From assembly GCA_003254925.1 (NCBI GenBank), contig QANZ01026610.1, positions 1-64,000 of the forward strand: 64,000 bases of DNA. The letters are read 5' to 3'. The notes beneath the pieces were generated by a model that searched no databases, had not been told where the DNA came from, and was given only the letters and a program-made list of their open reading frames with translations. The position numbers and the translations under genes were made by a program. Shown here in pieces: positions 9,696-20,419 of the stretch (position 1 is its first letter; the number at the start of each line of letters is the position of its first letter). Source of the DNA: Chamaecrista fasciculata. Its lineage: Eukaryota > Streptophyta > Magnoliopsida > Fabales > Fabaceae.

Positions 9696-11851
9696 TCAAT
9701 GGATAACTGGCTTTAAGGGATGAGCCCTAAGCTTCGACAAATCCAGCCTTGAATCGAGATCTTCATCAAGTTCACCTACAACACTTCTGCAAAGTCCGAA
9801 GAAAACCATACAGTTTTATGTGCATCAGATTAATTAATGGGGTGTGGCAACTGGCAACAACAATTCAAAAACAAAAAAAAAAAAGCAATGAAAAGAAAAG
9901 GACGTACATGTTGTCACCCCTAATGATGTATAGACCTAGAACAAGTTGCTGGACACCTTCCTGTTATTAGAAATAAGAATGAGGCTGAAATTAGAACTAA
10001 GAAAAGAGAAATGATCAAAAGTAAAACTTCCAATAAAGATTCCATGCTGCAGAAGTTGATGGTTTTACAAGTTAATTGTAGCATTTCTAAATCTTTATAA
10101 GACTCAGTTCAACAGTCAGATCAAGGTTCAACAGTATTTAGATACAAATGGCATGCTTCAGCTTGGCAAAACCCATTCAACTCTGTCATGATATGTGTAC
10201 TGATTCAAAAATGCAACAAATTTGCTTCTACACTGTCAGATGGAAATTTCATTTGGGGTTTTCTGGTTAACATTGGATTTGTCATAACACCATTAAAAAA
10301 GAATACACCTCATTCACTTAAAAAGTTTTGGCAGGGAGTGGACAATTTTCTGGGAACATATGGTCCAAGGCTCCAAGCTTCTCTAGCATGCCAGGGTAGA
10401 GAGGAATTGCTCACATTTTCAAGGTAATCTCTTTGGTTCTCGGTGGCTGCTTATTTTATATTAAAGAAGATCTATCTAACACCTTACCTAAATAAATGCC
10501 CTTGACTATCCTTACATTGCAACCTGAAGCTTCACTTGAGTAAACCAACCCCCCCCCCCAAAAAAAAAAATATTAATTGGTTGAATTAAGGACATCCATG
10601 TTAATTTTTATGATCAAATATGCATAAGACCCTAAAATTTGTAATTTTCTAAAAGAAGTGAAGAACCATGGTCCATAGTCATGGGTATTCATTAATATTT
10701 TGTGAGTGAGTAAATCAACACATTTTTTCAGTATTAGGAAGCTTTAAACTGCACCAGATATTTTAATTTGAAAAGCCAACTAAACAGAAAATGCCAGGAC
10801 CCAGTAAATTTTGAAATCATTAACCACGACTACATTGGTAGCAAATCCACTAAACCAAACTTGATTATTTGGTTCATTACATTTTTAGCAGATATATCTT
10901 GACGAACTGAATAATGTTTGTATTAGACCTACTGATTATGAAAGGAAAAGAGAGATGAAAGAGGAATGCAGTCCATGGCTGAAATTGGGCTTGAGTCCAA
11001 TATGAGTAAGGCCAAGTCATGTGGGAGAGAGAAGAAGAAGGAAGATTCGACAAAGGACAACAAAGGGAGGATGACTGCATAACAACCTTTTCAGTTTAGC
11101 AAGAGTGTGCGAGTTGTGCTATAAATAGTATGGGTTGCTAGGGGTTTAGGCAAGGAAAATATCAGAGAATTTGGAATAGGGAGAGTATTGGCCTCTAAAA
11201 AGCCAGCCTTTCTTTATGTTCTATGTTTGTGCTGTTTTGTGAGTTGTTGTTCTTAGTCCTTAGGTGTGTTTTGTTTGTGTTTTGGTTATACATCTACTGT
11301 AACAGCCCCATTCTCCATTTTAGAGAGGAATTCCAATAGTATTTTGGCGATTAAAAATAAAGATTGTTCTATCAATTTGTTACACGATTGTCTCCCATCT
11401 AAAGACACTTTTCAAAGTCAAAAGATAACAATACTGCAATTCTTGAGAGACAAAGGTTTCATTCATACCTTAGTAGAAAAAACTCGTTCATGGGATTCAT
11501 CCAAAATTATGTTTGTTGCCTGGTCGAAACCTTTCAGGATTCCCTAAACAGGAAATCATAGTAGTTAGAAAATTAAAGATAAATACGTACTGTCAAGAGC
11601 TGATTTAGTGCAAACTGCAGAATACTAGAGCTCACCACTATATTACGTCCATCATTTGTAATGACTGAGATGGTCTCTGCCAAAAATTAAAATCTCTCAG
11701 TAATAAATAAAAGCCTTAAGATATATTTGAGGACTACTAGTTCCTTTACCATAATACTAATAAGCATAGATAGTATATAATACAAGCACACACACAAACA
11801 TATGTGGGCCTTACGATCTACAAGAGACTCAAGTCCAGGCCCAGTTGACAT
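9696..11851 (-). CDS. LSM8: U6 snRNA-associated Sm-like protein LSm8, five exons
   Basis: Exons (5' to 3' on the minus strand) are 11815-11851, 11636-11676, 11469-11543, 9908-9960 and 9696-9786. They total 297 nt and encode 98 residues, the usual plant LSm8 length. All introns are GT-AG and close in frame. The protein opens MSTGPGLESLVDQTISVITN. The Sm1 motif includes DGRNIVGILKGFDQATNIIL, and Sm2 includes the LYIIRGDN signature. The C-terminus SKLRAHPLKPVIH is characteristic of plant LSm8. LSm8 is the subunit that defines the nuclear LSm2-8 ring, which binds the 3' oligo(U) of U6 snRNA and acts in pre-mRNA splicing; the cytoplasmic ring uses LSm1 instead. The exons are very short, so ORF-based scans miss this gene. 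The 1.5-kb intron 3 (9961-11468) contains a poly(C)/poly(A) junction near 10550. Confidence 0.95.
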
Positions 11852-12594
11852 CTTGCAATGTGAGATAATAGCTAACTTACAGCTGCAATAATCTTCACAC
11901 CTGTGAAAAGGTTTGACATCAAAACATCAATGAAACAAAGCAAACGCAGACAGAACAATCTGAAAATGGGTAATACACAAACAGTAAGTCACAAGTTAAT
12001 CAATGATTAAACTTAGTCCACAGTTCGAATGCATTATCTTTTCTACTTTAAAAGAGCAAGTTGTTTACAAATTTGTTTTCTGAAATTGCCCTTGTGATCT
12101 TTCTATTTCTACAACAAATATCTGTAGTTGAAAAGGACTAAAAAAGGACAAAATTGACAACATAGCCACTTGGGCAACTCAAACCCCTTGGAAAATCATT
12201 GCGTCTTTCTCTTTAATTGCTCTAAAACTCAAGTCATAACATTTGGCACCCATAAGGAAAAGTTACATCGTCTCAATCTTTAGTAACCTTTAAGTTCCAA
12301 CAAAACAAAAAATGACTCCAAGTAGGGCTGACCGTATTCACAATCATCACCGATGAAATAGATCACTTCAGCAAAATTCATCTGCCGATATGTGATTACT
12401 TCAATTACAGTACTTAATAAAAGAGATTTGTGGAAACGGGCAGCAAGATGTCAATGTCTTCATTCCAATCACAAGATGATACAACCATTAAGTTAATTTT
12501 ATTTATAACTATATATGAGATTGCAGTTAGGATGTGCGAAGAAAGATGAACATCACAAAATGCAGACGAATTCAAGAAAATTTTAAAAGAAGGA

Positions 12595-12755
12595 AGCAAA
12601 ACCTGAAAGAAGCAGAGACGAAGAGATTAGCGACGACGACAAGCGGCGTTGTTGGGATAAATATTCTGACTAACAGGCGTTTTCCGACTTCTCTCGCTCG
12701 TTGCTCCTCTCCTCTCACTTGCGCCTTCTCTGCCTTTCTCGACAGAGGTTAGGGT
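12595..12755 (-). other. Probable 5' leader exon of LSM8
   Basis: On the minus strand this GC-richer, CT-rich segment runs from about 12755 to a plausible donor (CTTTCAG|GTTTTGC) near 12603. It has the composition of a plant 5' UTR and lies on the LSM8 side with no other gene nearby. Assignment to LSM8 is inferred from position only. Confidence 0.4.
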
Positions 12756-12790
12756 TGGGGCTTGGCAAGAGGTTAGTGTTTTTTTTTTGT

Positions 12791-13215
12791 GTAAATTACA
12801 CTTTGGTACCCTGTAGTTTGACCCTATTTCACTTTGGTACCCTGTGGTATGAAACTTGACACTTTGGTACCCTGTGGTATTCTCCATTAACACTTTGGTA
12901 CCCTTTGGAGCTATTTTGTAATTTTAACTATAACAAATTTTTCAAAAAGTACATATTGACCCCAATTTTTTTTAAAAAAATTACAAATAGGTCCCTAGAT
13001 ACATATTATCTAGGGACTAAAATGAAAACTTTAAAAAAATTTTGAGGTCAATATGTAATTTTTACAAAATTTTGTTATGGTTAAAATTACAAAATAGCTT
13101 CATAGGGTACCAAAGTGTTAATAGACTACCACAGGGTACCAAAGTGTCAGGTTTCAAACTACAGGGTACCAAAGTGAAATAGGGTCAAACCACAGGGTAC
13201 CAAAGTGTAATTTAC
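12791..13215. mobile_element. Fold-back MITE with internal CACTTTGGTACCCTGT repeats
   Basis: Each arm (about 12791-12975 and 13035-13215) holds about four spaced copies of a motif reading CACTTTGGTACCCTGT. The right arm is the reverse complement of the left at about 90% identity by eye, starting with the shared terminus GTAAATTACACTTTGG. No ORF of note. A second, partial family member ends the window at 63868-64000. It lies just upstream of the LSM8 leader. Confidence 0.8.
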
Positions 13216-13241
13216 CCTTTTTTATTTTTAAATAATTTATA

Positions 13242-13799
13242 GGCAAAAGACCCTTTTGTGCCCCTAACATTTGCGGTCATTTTCAATTATGCCCCTAACG
13301 TTTCATTTGTGTCAGTTGTGCTCCCAATGTGAAACGTTAGTTTCAATTATGTTCCCAACTTTGACTCAATGCTGATGTGTTAATTTTTTTTACTTGTGTG
13401 TCAATTTTTTGTTCTGAAATAAATATGTGGCAAGATAACTGGATAAATAAAACATCATCGATTTATTTTTTATCCATCATGGCATTTCCTACGTGGATTT
13501 ACATTCACTAAACCAAAAAATTACTACCCTAAACTTTTTTTGACATCTTCATCTTCATCTTCATAAGCCTTATACCAGTCAAAAATCCTAAATTTCCCTA
13601 GCTTTCTTTCTTCACCTTCGGGTGCGCAAGAGTAGGGTTCAAAAACCTAAAACCCTAAACTTTATTCACCTTGGGGGCACAATTGGGGGTATAATTGAAA
13701 CTAATGGTTCACATTGGGGGCACAACTTACACAAATGAAACGTTAGGGGCATAACTGAAAATCACCTCAAACGTTAGGGGCACGAAAGGGTCTTTTGCC
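13242..13799. mobile_element. Long-TIR non-autonomous Mutator-like element, copy 1 (right arm shorter)
   Basis: The left end GGCAAAAGACCCTTTTGTGC is matched by the inverted right end at 13799 (GGGTCTTTTGCC). The left arm extends about 280 bases, to the 'tttcctacgtggatttac' phrase. The right arm matches for only about 130 bases, so this copy is truncated or rearranged inside. The interior (about 13520-13668) is TC-rich and has no ORF. Long TIRs without a transposase suggest a MULE-type non-autonomous element. Confidence 0.65.
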
Positions 13800-13814
13800 T
13801 TAAAAAAATTTACA

Positions 13815-15280
13815 GGCAAAAGACCCTTTTGTGCCCCTAACATTTGCGGTCATTTTCAGTTATGCCCCTAACGTTTCATTTGTTTCAGTTGTGCCCCCAA
13901 TGTGAAACGTTAGTTTCAATTATGTCCCCAACTTTGACTCAATGCTGATGTGTCAATTTTTTTTTACTTATGGGTCAATTTGTTTTTTCTGAATTGAACA
14001 TGTGGCAAGATGACTGGATAAATAAAACATCCCTGATTTATTTTTTATCCATCATGACATTTCCTACGTGGATTTACATTCACTAAACCCAAAAATTCAG
14101 ATTTTGTGCAAAATTCTTTTTTTTTTTTAAAATTCTTTTTGTTTATTAGTCGCTGGGACCAAAACGCAAAAGACTAAAACAAGATAGGACTAGAAATGTA
14201 AAATGAGCGAAGAGGTCATCTTCAACCTATGTCGGGTTGAGCGACCCGACTGTCCAAAAAACGGACCCGGAGATACAACCCGCCAGAAACTGCCGTTTCT
14301 GACGTCATTTACGGCAAAACAAACACTGCTCCGCATCGATTCGATGAGAGAACGAGATTTGTGGAAATGGATTTGCAAAACGAGTCCAAAAAAAGGATCA
14401 ATCGAATCAATCGAAAAAATAACGCCAAAATTCAAACCATCGCTAGGAATTTCAGATCTTCAGGAAAAACTGAGTGTTTTTCAAAATTGATTACGGAAAA
14501 TAGGAGTAAGAGAACCGGAAATGATAATCGATGAACTAATTTCGCAAGAACAAGCTCAAATAACAGCAAATCAAATAGTCAAAGCTACGACGAACGAATA
14601 TGCTCGTTGTTCTGAATTTCAATCGCATATAAGAGCAATCATTGTATTCTAAACCACAAAACGAAGATGTACTCAATAGCAGATGAATAATTTTATCAAA
14701 TCACTTTTGAAGAAATACTCAATAAGCAAATTATCAAGAAACAACAGATAAACCAAAATTTCCAACTCAATATCAAGATTTGTCAAGATGTAATCTGGAT
14801 TCGCAAATTACACCTCTAAACATTCAATCAAGAATGCAACAAATAATTTCGATAAATTAGGTCAAACATTGCAATGTATACACTGTAGTATTCGCAGATG
14901 AAAAGATTAAACTAACAATGAGATAGGCTTCTTAAATTAGGTCACACATTGCAATGTATAAAATTCAGGTTTTTTATCCACCATCAGCCTGCGTAAATGA
15001 AGATGAAAAGATGAAGTAATTTTTTGGTTTAGTGAATGTAAATCCACGTAGGAAATGCCATGGTGGATAAAAAATAAATCAGAGATGTTTTATTTATCCA
15101 ACCATCTTGCCACATGTTCAATTCAGAAAAAAAAAAAAATGACACATCAGCATTGAATCAAAGTCGAGGGCATAATTGAAACTAACGTTTCACATTGGGC
15201 GTACAACTGACACAAATGAAACGTTAGGGGCATAACTGAAAATGACCGCAAACGTTAGGGGCACGAAAGGGTTTTTTGCA
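13815..15280. mobile_element. Long-TIR non-autonomous Mutator-like element, copy 2
   Basis: The left arm (about 13815-14092) and inverted right arm (about 15018-15280) are each some 265-280 bases and share the family ends with copy 1. The flanks AAATTTACA (13806-13814) and AAATTTATA (15281-15289) match at 8 of 9 bases. A 9-bp target duplication is the Mutator habit, but both flanks are AT-rich. The interior (14100-15017) holds a GC-richer stretch at 14200-14490 open in several frames, possibly a captured gene fragment. No transposase is encoded. Confidence 0.65.
14190..14490. other. GC-richer interior segment, possible captured fragment
   Basis: The segment is open on both strands (95 codons on + at 14203-14490; 81 codons on - at 14190-14435). 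Its base composition differs from the AT-rich surroundings and includes several CG dinucleotides. I recognise no protein family on either strand, so it is recorded as non-coding DNA of possible genic origin. Confidence 0.35.
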
Positions 15281-17346
15281 AAATTTATATTATATAAAAT
15301 TATATATTTATATTATTTACTATTTAATATTTTTAATTGTTAAAACATATATATTAATTATATATTAAAAAATACATAAAATATATAATTAATTCCAATT
15401 AAATCATCATTTTTTAAAAAATAATTTAATTAAATGTCTTTATTAATAAAAATATCATTAAACTAATCCATAATTAATTATTTCATTAATTTATACAAAT
15501 TTAAAATATATAAAAAGTTTTGGCTCAATCGAGCTCAGTGGCTCAACTCGGGTCTGACCAAGCTGGGTCTTGAGTCCGGTTGAAAGGTAACCAGACCCTA
15601 TCCGTGAACATCTAAAATGGACTTGAAGGGACAAAATTTTAAAAATGTTTTGTTTGGATGTTTTTTGAAAAAGGAATACATAATTAGTCCATTATAGAGG
15701 AACTACTTCCCTTAGATTGATGATAGATAGACTATATTGCTATATTCGAAATATTAATATAAAGAGTAATACAATTGAAATGGTAAAAATATTAAATGAG
15801 GTTAGCTGTGGATCCTCTACTGTCCAACTTTCATGCTGTTTTCTACTGTTCTTAAACCTCAACCCTACATTTTAATCTATTGGTAAAAGAAGCCACGTAG
15901 CTAATAGTGTAAAGAAGAAGTTTACTCATGTTTATAGCAAATTATTTTGCCAAAACCGTTCATTTTTGTAATTTATTGTACTTTTATTTATTTATTTATT
16001 TTACTATATAATACAAATAAAAAATTATTGTTTAATAATTTATTCTTAAGTATTTTACCAAATATTATTTTACCATTTTCAATCTTTGTTAATTTAATAT
16101 TTCTTTAAGTATTTATCGGTTTAATTCTTATGATATTTTAATCATGTTGCCTAATTTCTTTTTTCCTTACCAAAAGAAAATGTACATCAATATGCATTGT
16201 AATCAATAATTGTTGTATCAACAAAAAAAAAAAAAGTTAATAGTAACTCAATTAAGAACACATCATTCTAATTAATGGAATGAATAAATTTGTGAAAATT
16301 AAAAGTGGAAGAGTGATAATGATTTTATTTCAATGACGAGTTTCCTTGTTATACATAAAATATTGCTTAAAATATACGAAATATTCTTTTATTATTATTT
16401 TTATTATAAATCACTTTTTACTATCTAATTATTATTACACATCAAAACTTACAATGAATAATCGTTATATTATTAATAATACAACTAAAATGTTTTTTGA
16501 TAAATTGAGATTTTTTATATAATATGAGAAGCTAAAAAACGTAGTTACTTTTTTATATTTTATGAAATTTTTTACTCAATAATTACAATTTGAAGAGTTG
16601 TATACATTTTACTCTAAATGTTTTAAAGGGTGTGTGGGATAATATTTTATTTCTAAAAACTCAAATCAGTTTATATTTAACAAAACCACAACTAATTTGA
16701 GGTTTCATGAATGAGAATCACATATGATTTAATACTGAAAATTATATTATTTACCAACTTTTATTTTAATATGCCAAAGATTAACATAAATACAAATTAA
16801 GAATTTAGGTATACATATTATTCATCGTACAACAAAAACTCCCAATCTAGCTTGTCTTTTTCTCTTAAGTGTGGTTTGAGAATTTTATACGAAATTGAAT
16901 GAAGAATTGCGAATTAACTTAAAGAAGATTTGTCATCAACATTGTGATGATGCCCAACCCACTACTAAAAGGAGAAGTGGCATAACCTTGTTTCTCCAAG
17001 TGGAAGAATTTACAATAAGGTTATATATTTTTACAAAATTAATTTAATTTTTGAGCATGAGATTTATCCAAGTGTCTTTATGAATTATGAAAATTAATGG
17101 GTAATAAATAAAATAAGGAAACTATTTAAGAGCATGAATCATTATCAAACTTGAAGATAAAATATAAAGATTTTATTTTTTGAGACTTTTTAAAAAAATA
17201 AACGTAATAGACATTTGTTTAATAGAGAAAAATTTACTTAAAGATCGGTTATCTAATTAAATCATTCTTTATTAACATTATTTATTAAATAATTTTTTTA
17301 GTAATCAACAATATATTATTTTTAAAGTAAAATTAAATATATTACA
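15281..17346. other. AT-rich gene-free stretch, possible Helitron body
   Basis: No ORF or exon-like sequence is seen. The segment leads into the Helitron 3' end at 17347-17374 and may be that element's body. A line near 15729-15775 (ctatattgctatattcg, then ataaagagtaatac) resembles plant Helitron 5' regions, but no clear A|TC junction is visible. Confidence 0.35.
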
Positions 17347-17374
17347 CATGTGCAACGCACGTGCTTTCTACTAG
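17347..17374 (+). mobile_element. Helitron 3' terminus (plus strand)
   Basis: CATGTGC (17347-17353), a 3-nt loop, and GCACGTG (17357-17363) form a 7-bp stem with one wobble pair. CTTTCTA and CTAG (17371-17374) follow, and the next base is T. The order hairpin, short spacer, CTAG, T is the Helitron 3' signature. The element would extend to lower coordinates. Confidence 0.7.
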
Positions 17375-17380
17375 TACATA

Positions 17381-18318
17381 AACAATTTTGAGCCAGAACA
17401 CTGAAACGTTGTCTAAATGTGACACTCTTAGATAACATAAGTTCAGTTGTTAAATCAACCTACAAGATTTCATATTGAAAGACGCCCATTGGTTTCAGCA
17501 AACAAATTTACACAGATAGCAACATAAGTTAACATTTAACCAAGCACAATAATAAAAACCCACAGGGTGTTCCATTCTCCAGGTAATTATGGCACGACAA
17601 AAGGCAGCTTCGGCAAACTAAAAAGCTCAACCACTAATAACCTTAATGGGAACATTAAATGATTTTCGTTTTAGGTATAACAAGAACATAAAGAGAGTAA
17701 AATAAAATAAAATAAGGAAATCACCTCCAAGAGAATCCCGGTAAAGAGAACGGTGGCTCAAGTTGCCAGTAAGAGGGAGCGCACAGAGTAGAGTAATTGC
17801 CGCACAGTGCGCCTAAGAGAGAGAGAGAGACGGCGGGGAAAATTGGGTTGTTTGGAAATTTCAAGGAAAATTTGTGTCCTGATTTTTAATTATAATTTTT
17901 AAATTGAACATTCTGATTTCGGGTAAAACTAAACTTCGCATTTTTGTAGTGTGGGCTTGGGCTAACTTTTTGGATTCTTTTGTAATGTGAAAAATGGACC
18001 AAACTCCGTTTATGTGAAGTGTAAATTGGACTCTTTTGGCAAAAAAAAAAACATGGATTTGACAAATGTTTTATGAAAAAGAAATTCATCAATCAATTAT
18101 CAATTAATTTAACAAAACAATGATTTATTTTGTATACGTGGCACATTCTCATTGCGTGTTTGAATACTGTTCAAAGCACACACTCCTTAAAATGCCAACA
18201 CCTGTCACATAATTTTCATTTTCATTTTTTTTTTCCAATCAAACATTAAAATGGCCTGAGAGATGGCAATGGCGTGTTCAAATTTCAATTTACAATTTGA
18301 ATTTCAAATTCCCCTCCA
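17381..18318. other. Spacer with a GA/CT-rich leader-like patch
   Basis: Nothing codes here convincingly. On the minus strand, 17710-17830 looks like an untranslated leader exon (CT-rich, CG-containing, plausible donor GGAG|GTGATT), but I see no coding exon downstream of it on that strand. It may be a promoter or first-exon remnant. Confidence 0.3.
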
Positions 18319-18540
18319 TTGCAATCCTCTTTTCTTCATCTCTCTCATTTGTTTTCTCTTATTTTCTCTCTCTCTCTCAAATTTTTCATTTTCTCTCTCA
18401 TTTCTTCTCTCATAAAAACACAGATCCATAACCCAAATCTTAGCGCCATCTTCAACTCCATCTTCCTCGCCGTCGTCGGACACAGCTACCGTCGCCGTCG
18501 TTTTTCTCCTCCTCCGAAGAATCTTCTGCGATCGAGGTAT
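18319..18540 (+). other. 5'-leader-like exon upstream of the chimeric relic locus
   Basis: A CT-rich tract and a GC-rich stretch (gccgtcgtcgg, ctaccgtcgccg) end at a plausible splice donor near 18536 (CGAG|GTATTA). This is what a plant 5' UTR exon looks like. It is the upstream part of the locus that includes the RING relic at 21250 and the orphan exons at 20420 and 22295. No long coding ORF is credible. Confidence 0.4.
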
Positions 18541-20419
18541 TATCTTCTGTGTTTCTCAACCCTAGGTCGTTCAATTTTTCTACAAAAAAGAGGGGTTTTT
18601 CGTTTCAATTTCATCTGTGAGGAAGAGAGACAGTAGAGTGTGGTTGTTTCGGCCAAATACTAGGCGGAGAGAGGCGAAACTGAGAGTAAAAGGTGTGAGA
18701 AACCGTCGGCGAAATCGAAGGGTGAGGGTCCGATTTTGTGCGTAATTTTGGTGTTTTTATGTCGATTTCTTACTTTTTTTACTACTTTGATTGATTTCTG
18801 TTTGCTCCGTCGTCCTTTGGCATGTTAGGAGGAAAGTGAAGGACCATTTTGACAAAGATGATAAACAATCGGGACCGAGTTGTAATTTGGGCAGGGACTT
18901 GGTTGAAAACATATTTCATAAAAAGGGAGAGTTCTGAATTAACAGAACTTCGAGGACCTTTTTGTAGTTTTGCCCGAAACTTTTCATGAGTTCCCTTGCC
19001 TGAAACTGAATATTTTTCCCCAAAACCTTTTGTTCCTTACGTTTTGATCCCTTACAACAAAAGGGAAAGGATTTGAACGTATAGAAGGAACTTTCATTAG
19101 GGGGTTGATTTGTGGTTTTAGCATTTTCCTTATATCTTCACTTTTCCTGCGCCTCTCTCACCTCACCCACGTTTCTTTCCTTTTATATATATATATATTA
19201 ATATTTGCTTTTAAGTTATTTCCTTTTCTATATATATTAATATCTTAATGACCATATTGATTGGATATCTTGCTGATTCATATTTATTGGTTTCTGAACG
19301 ATGATGATATCTCAATGATGATATCTTAATGATTTGGATTGATATCTTGATGATGACCAAATTAACTGTTAAGTTTGGATTGATATCTCCGTGTTGTTGA
19401 TTGTGTCAGCATCTGATTCTGATTTTAATTGATGCTCCTATGAATCACTTGCATGCAAGGATGCTGTTTTATACCTTCACTCATTATTTCACTGATTTGG
19501 TGGAGCAATATTTGGCTTAATAGCTTAATAGCTTGGATGTAATAGCTTGATGATGGAATTATTATTTGATTGTAACGTGAATATCAAATCCCATAATATT
19601 AGGAACTAATTCTGTTTCTAATTCAGTTACTCATTATCTCTATTTTTTTAGCATCTGTTATTTAAATTTCAAATGTCTTATGGATTTAGTTACTGCTTCC
19701 CTGTATACTCCTCTGCTTATATATTATCCTTATAATCAATAAAACATACATCTCAATTTCTCTCCATTGTGCGCACCCTCTTAGATTGTAAGCAGAAATG
19801 CTAACAGATGCAGATAGTCTAATTATCAAATTGTTTTCTTGGCAGGAGCAATGAACAAAGCAGGGTTGGAGATGTTGATGAACTATTTAGTCCCTCAAAT
19901 ATTATTTGTGGGGATTGAACAGTTGGTGTTTGTTAAAAGAAAAATAGTAACCAAAAAGTATATTTTCACTAGCCAGGGACTAAATTATAACCTTGAGGGT
20001 ATACATGAGTTCAGTGTTGCCTGCTGTTTGCTTCATATTCTTTGCTTACCATTATCATTGCATGTGTGTCTAATAAATAATTATCCTGTTATCTTCTCTT
20101 TGCTGACCCCAACTTTTCATTTTGCTGTATAATTGAAGTTAGTCAACTTCATTACCATGCATCTCTTCATGTTTTGGAAATCTGCATTATTTTTACCAAT
20201 AGGCGAGGTAAGCAAATTCAATCAGCTTCTAAACTAAATTTCAGTTGCTCCTTTTTTGTTGTTTTGGACTATTCAATTGCTTCCTTTTTTTTTTTTTAAA
20301 TTAAAGCATGAGGTGTGTATCATATAGACTAATATGAGAGGTGATTTTGTATAGCTGAGACATTTATCTGTGGGAAGCTGCTTAAAAAAAAATCTGGCTT
20401 ATTTCCACTCTCTTTTCAG

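Noticed and set aside
12791..13215. Evenly spaced short repeats as a CRISPR array
   Set aside because: Repeats occur in inverted arms of a fold-back element in plant DNA, spacers are not uniform, and no cas gene exists.
19839..20132. 97-codon plus-strand ORF after a possible acceptor
   Set aside because: It contains the dispersed 'tagtccctcaaa' repeat wording and no protein-like conservation is apparent.
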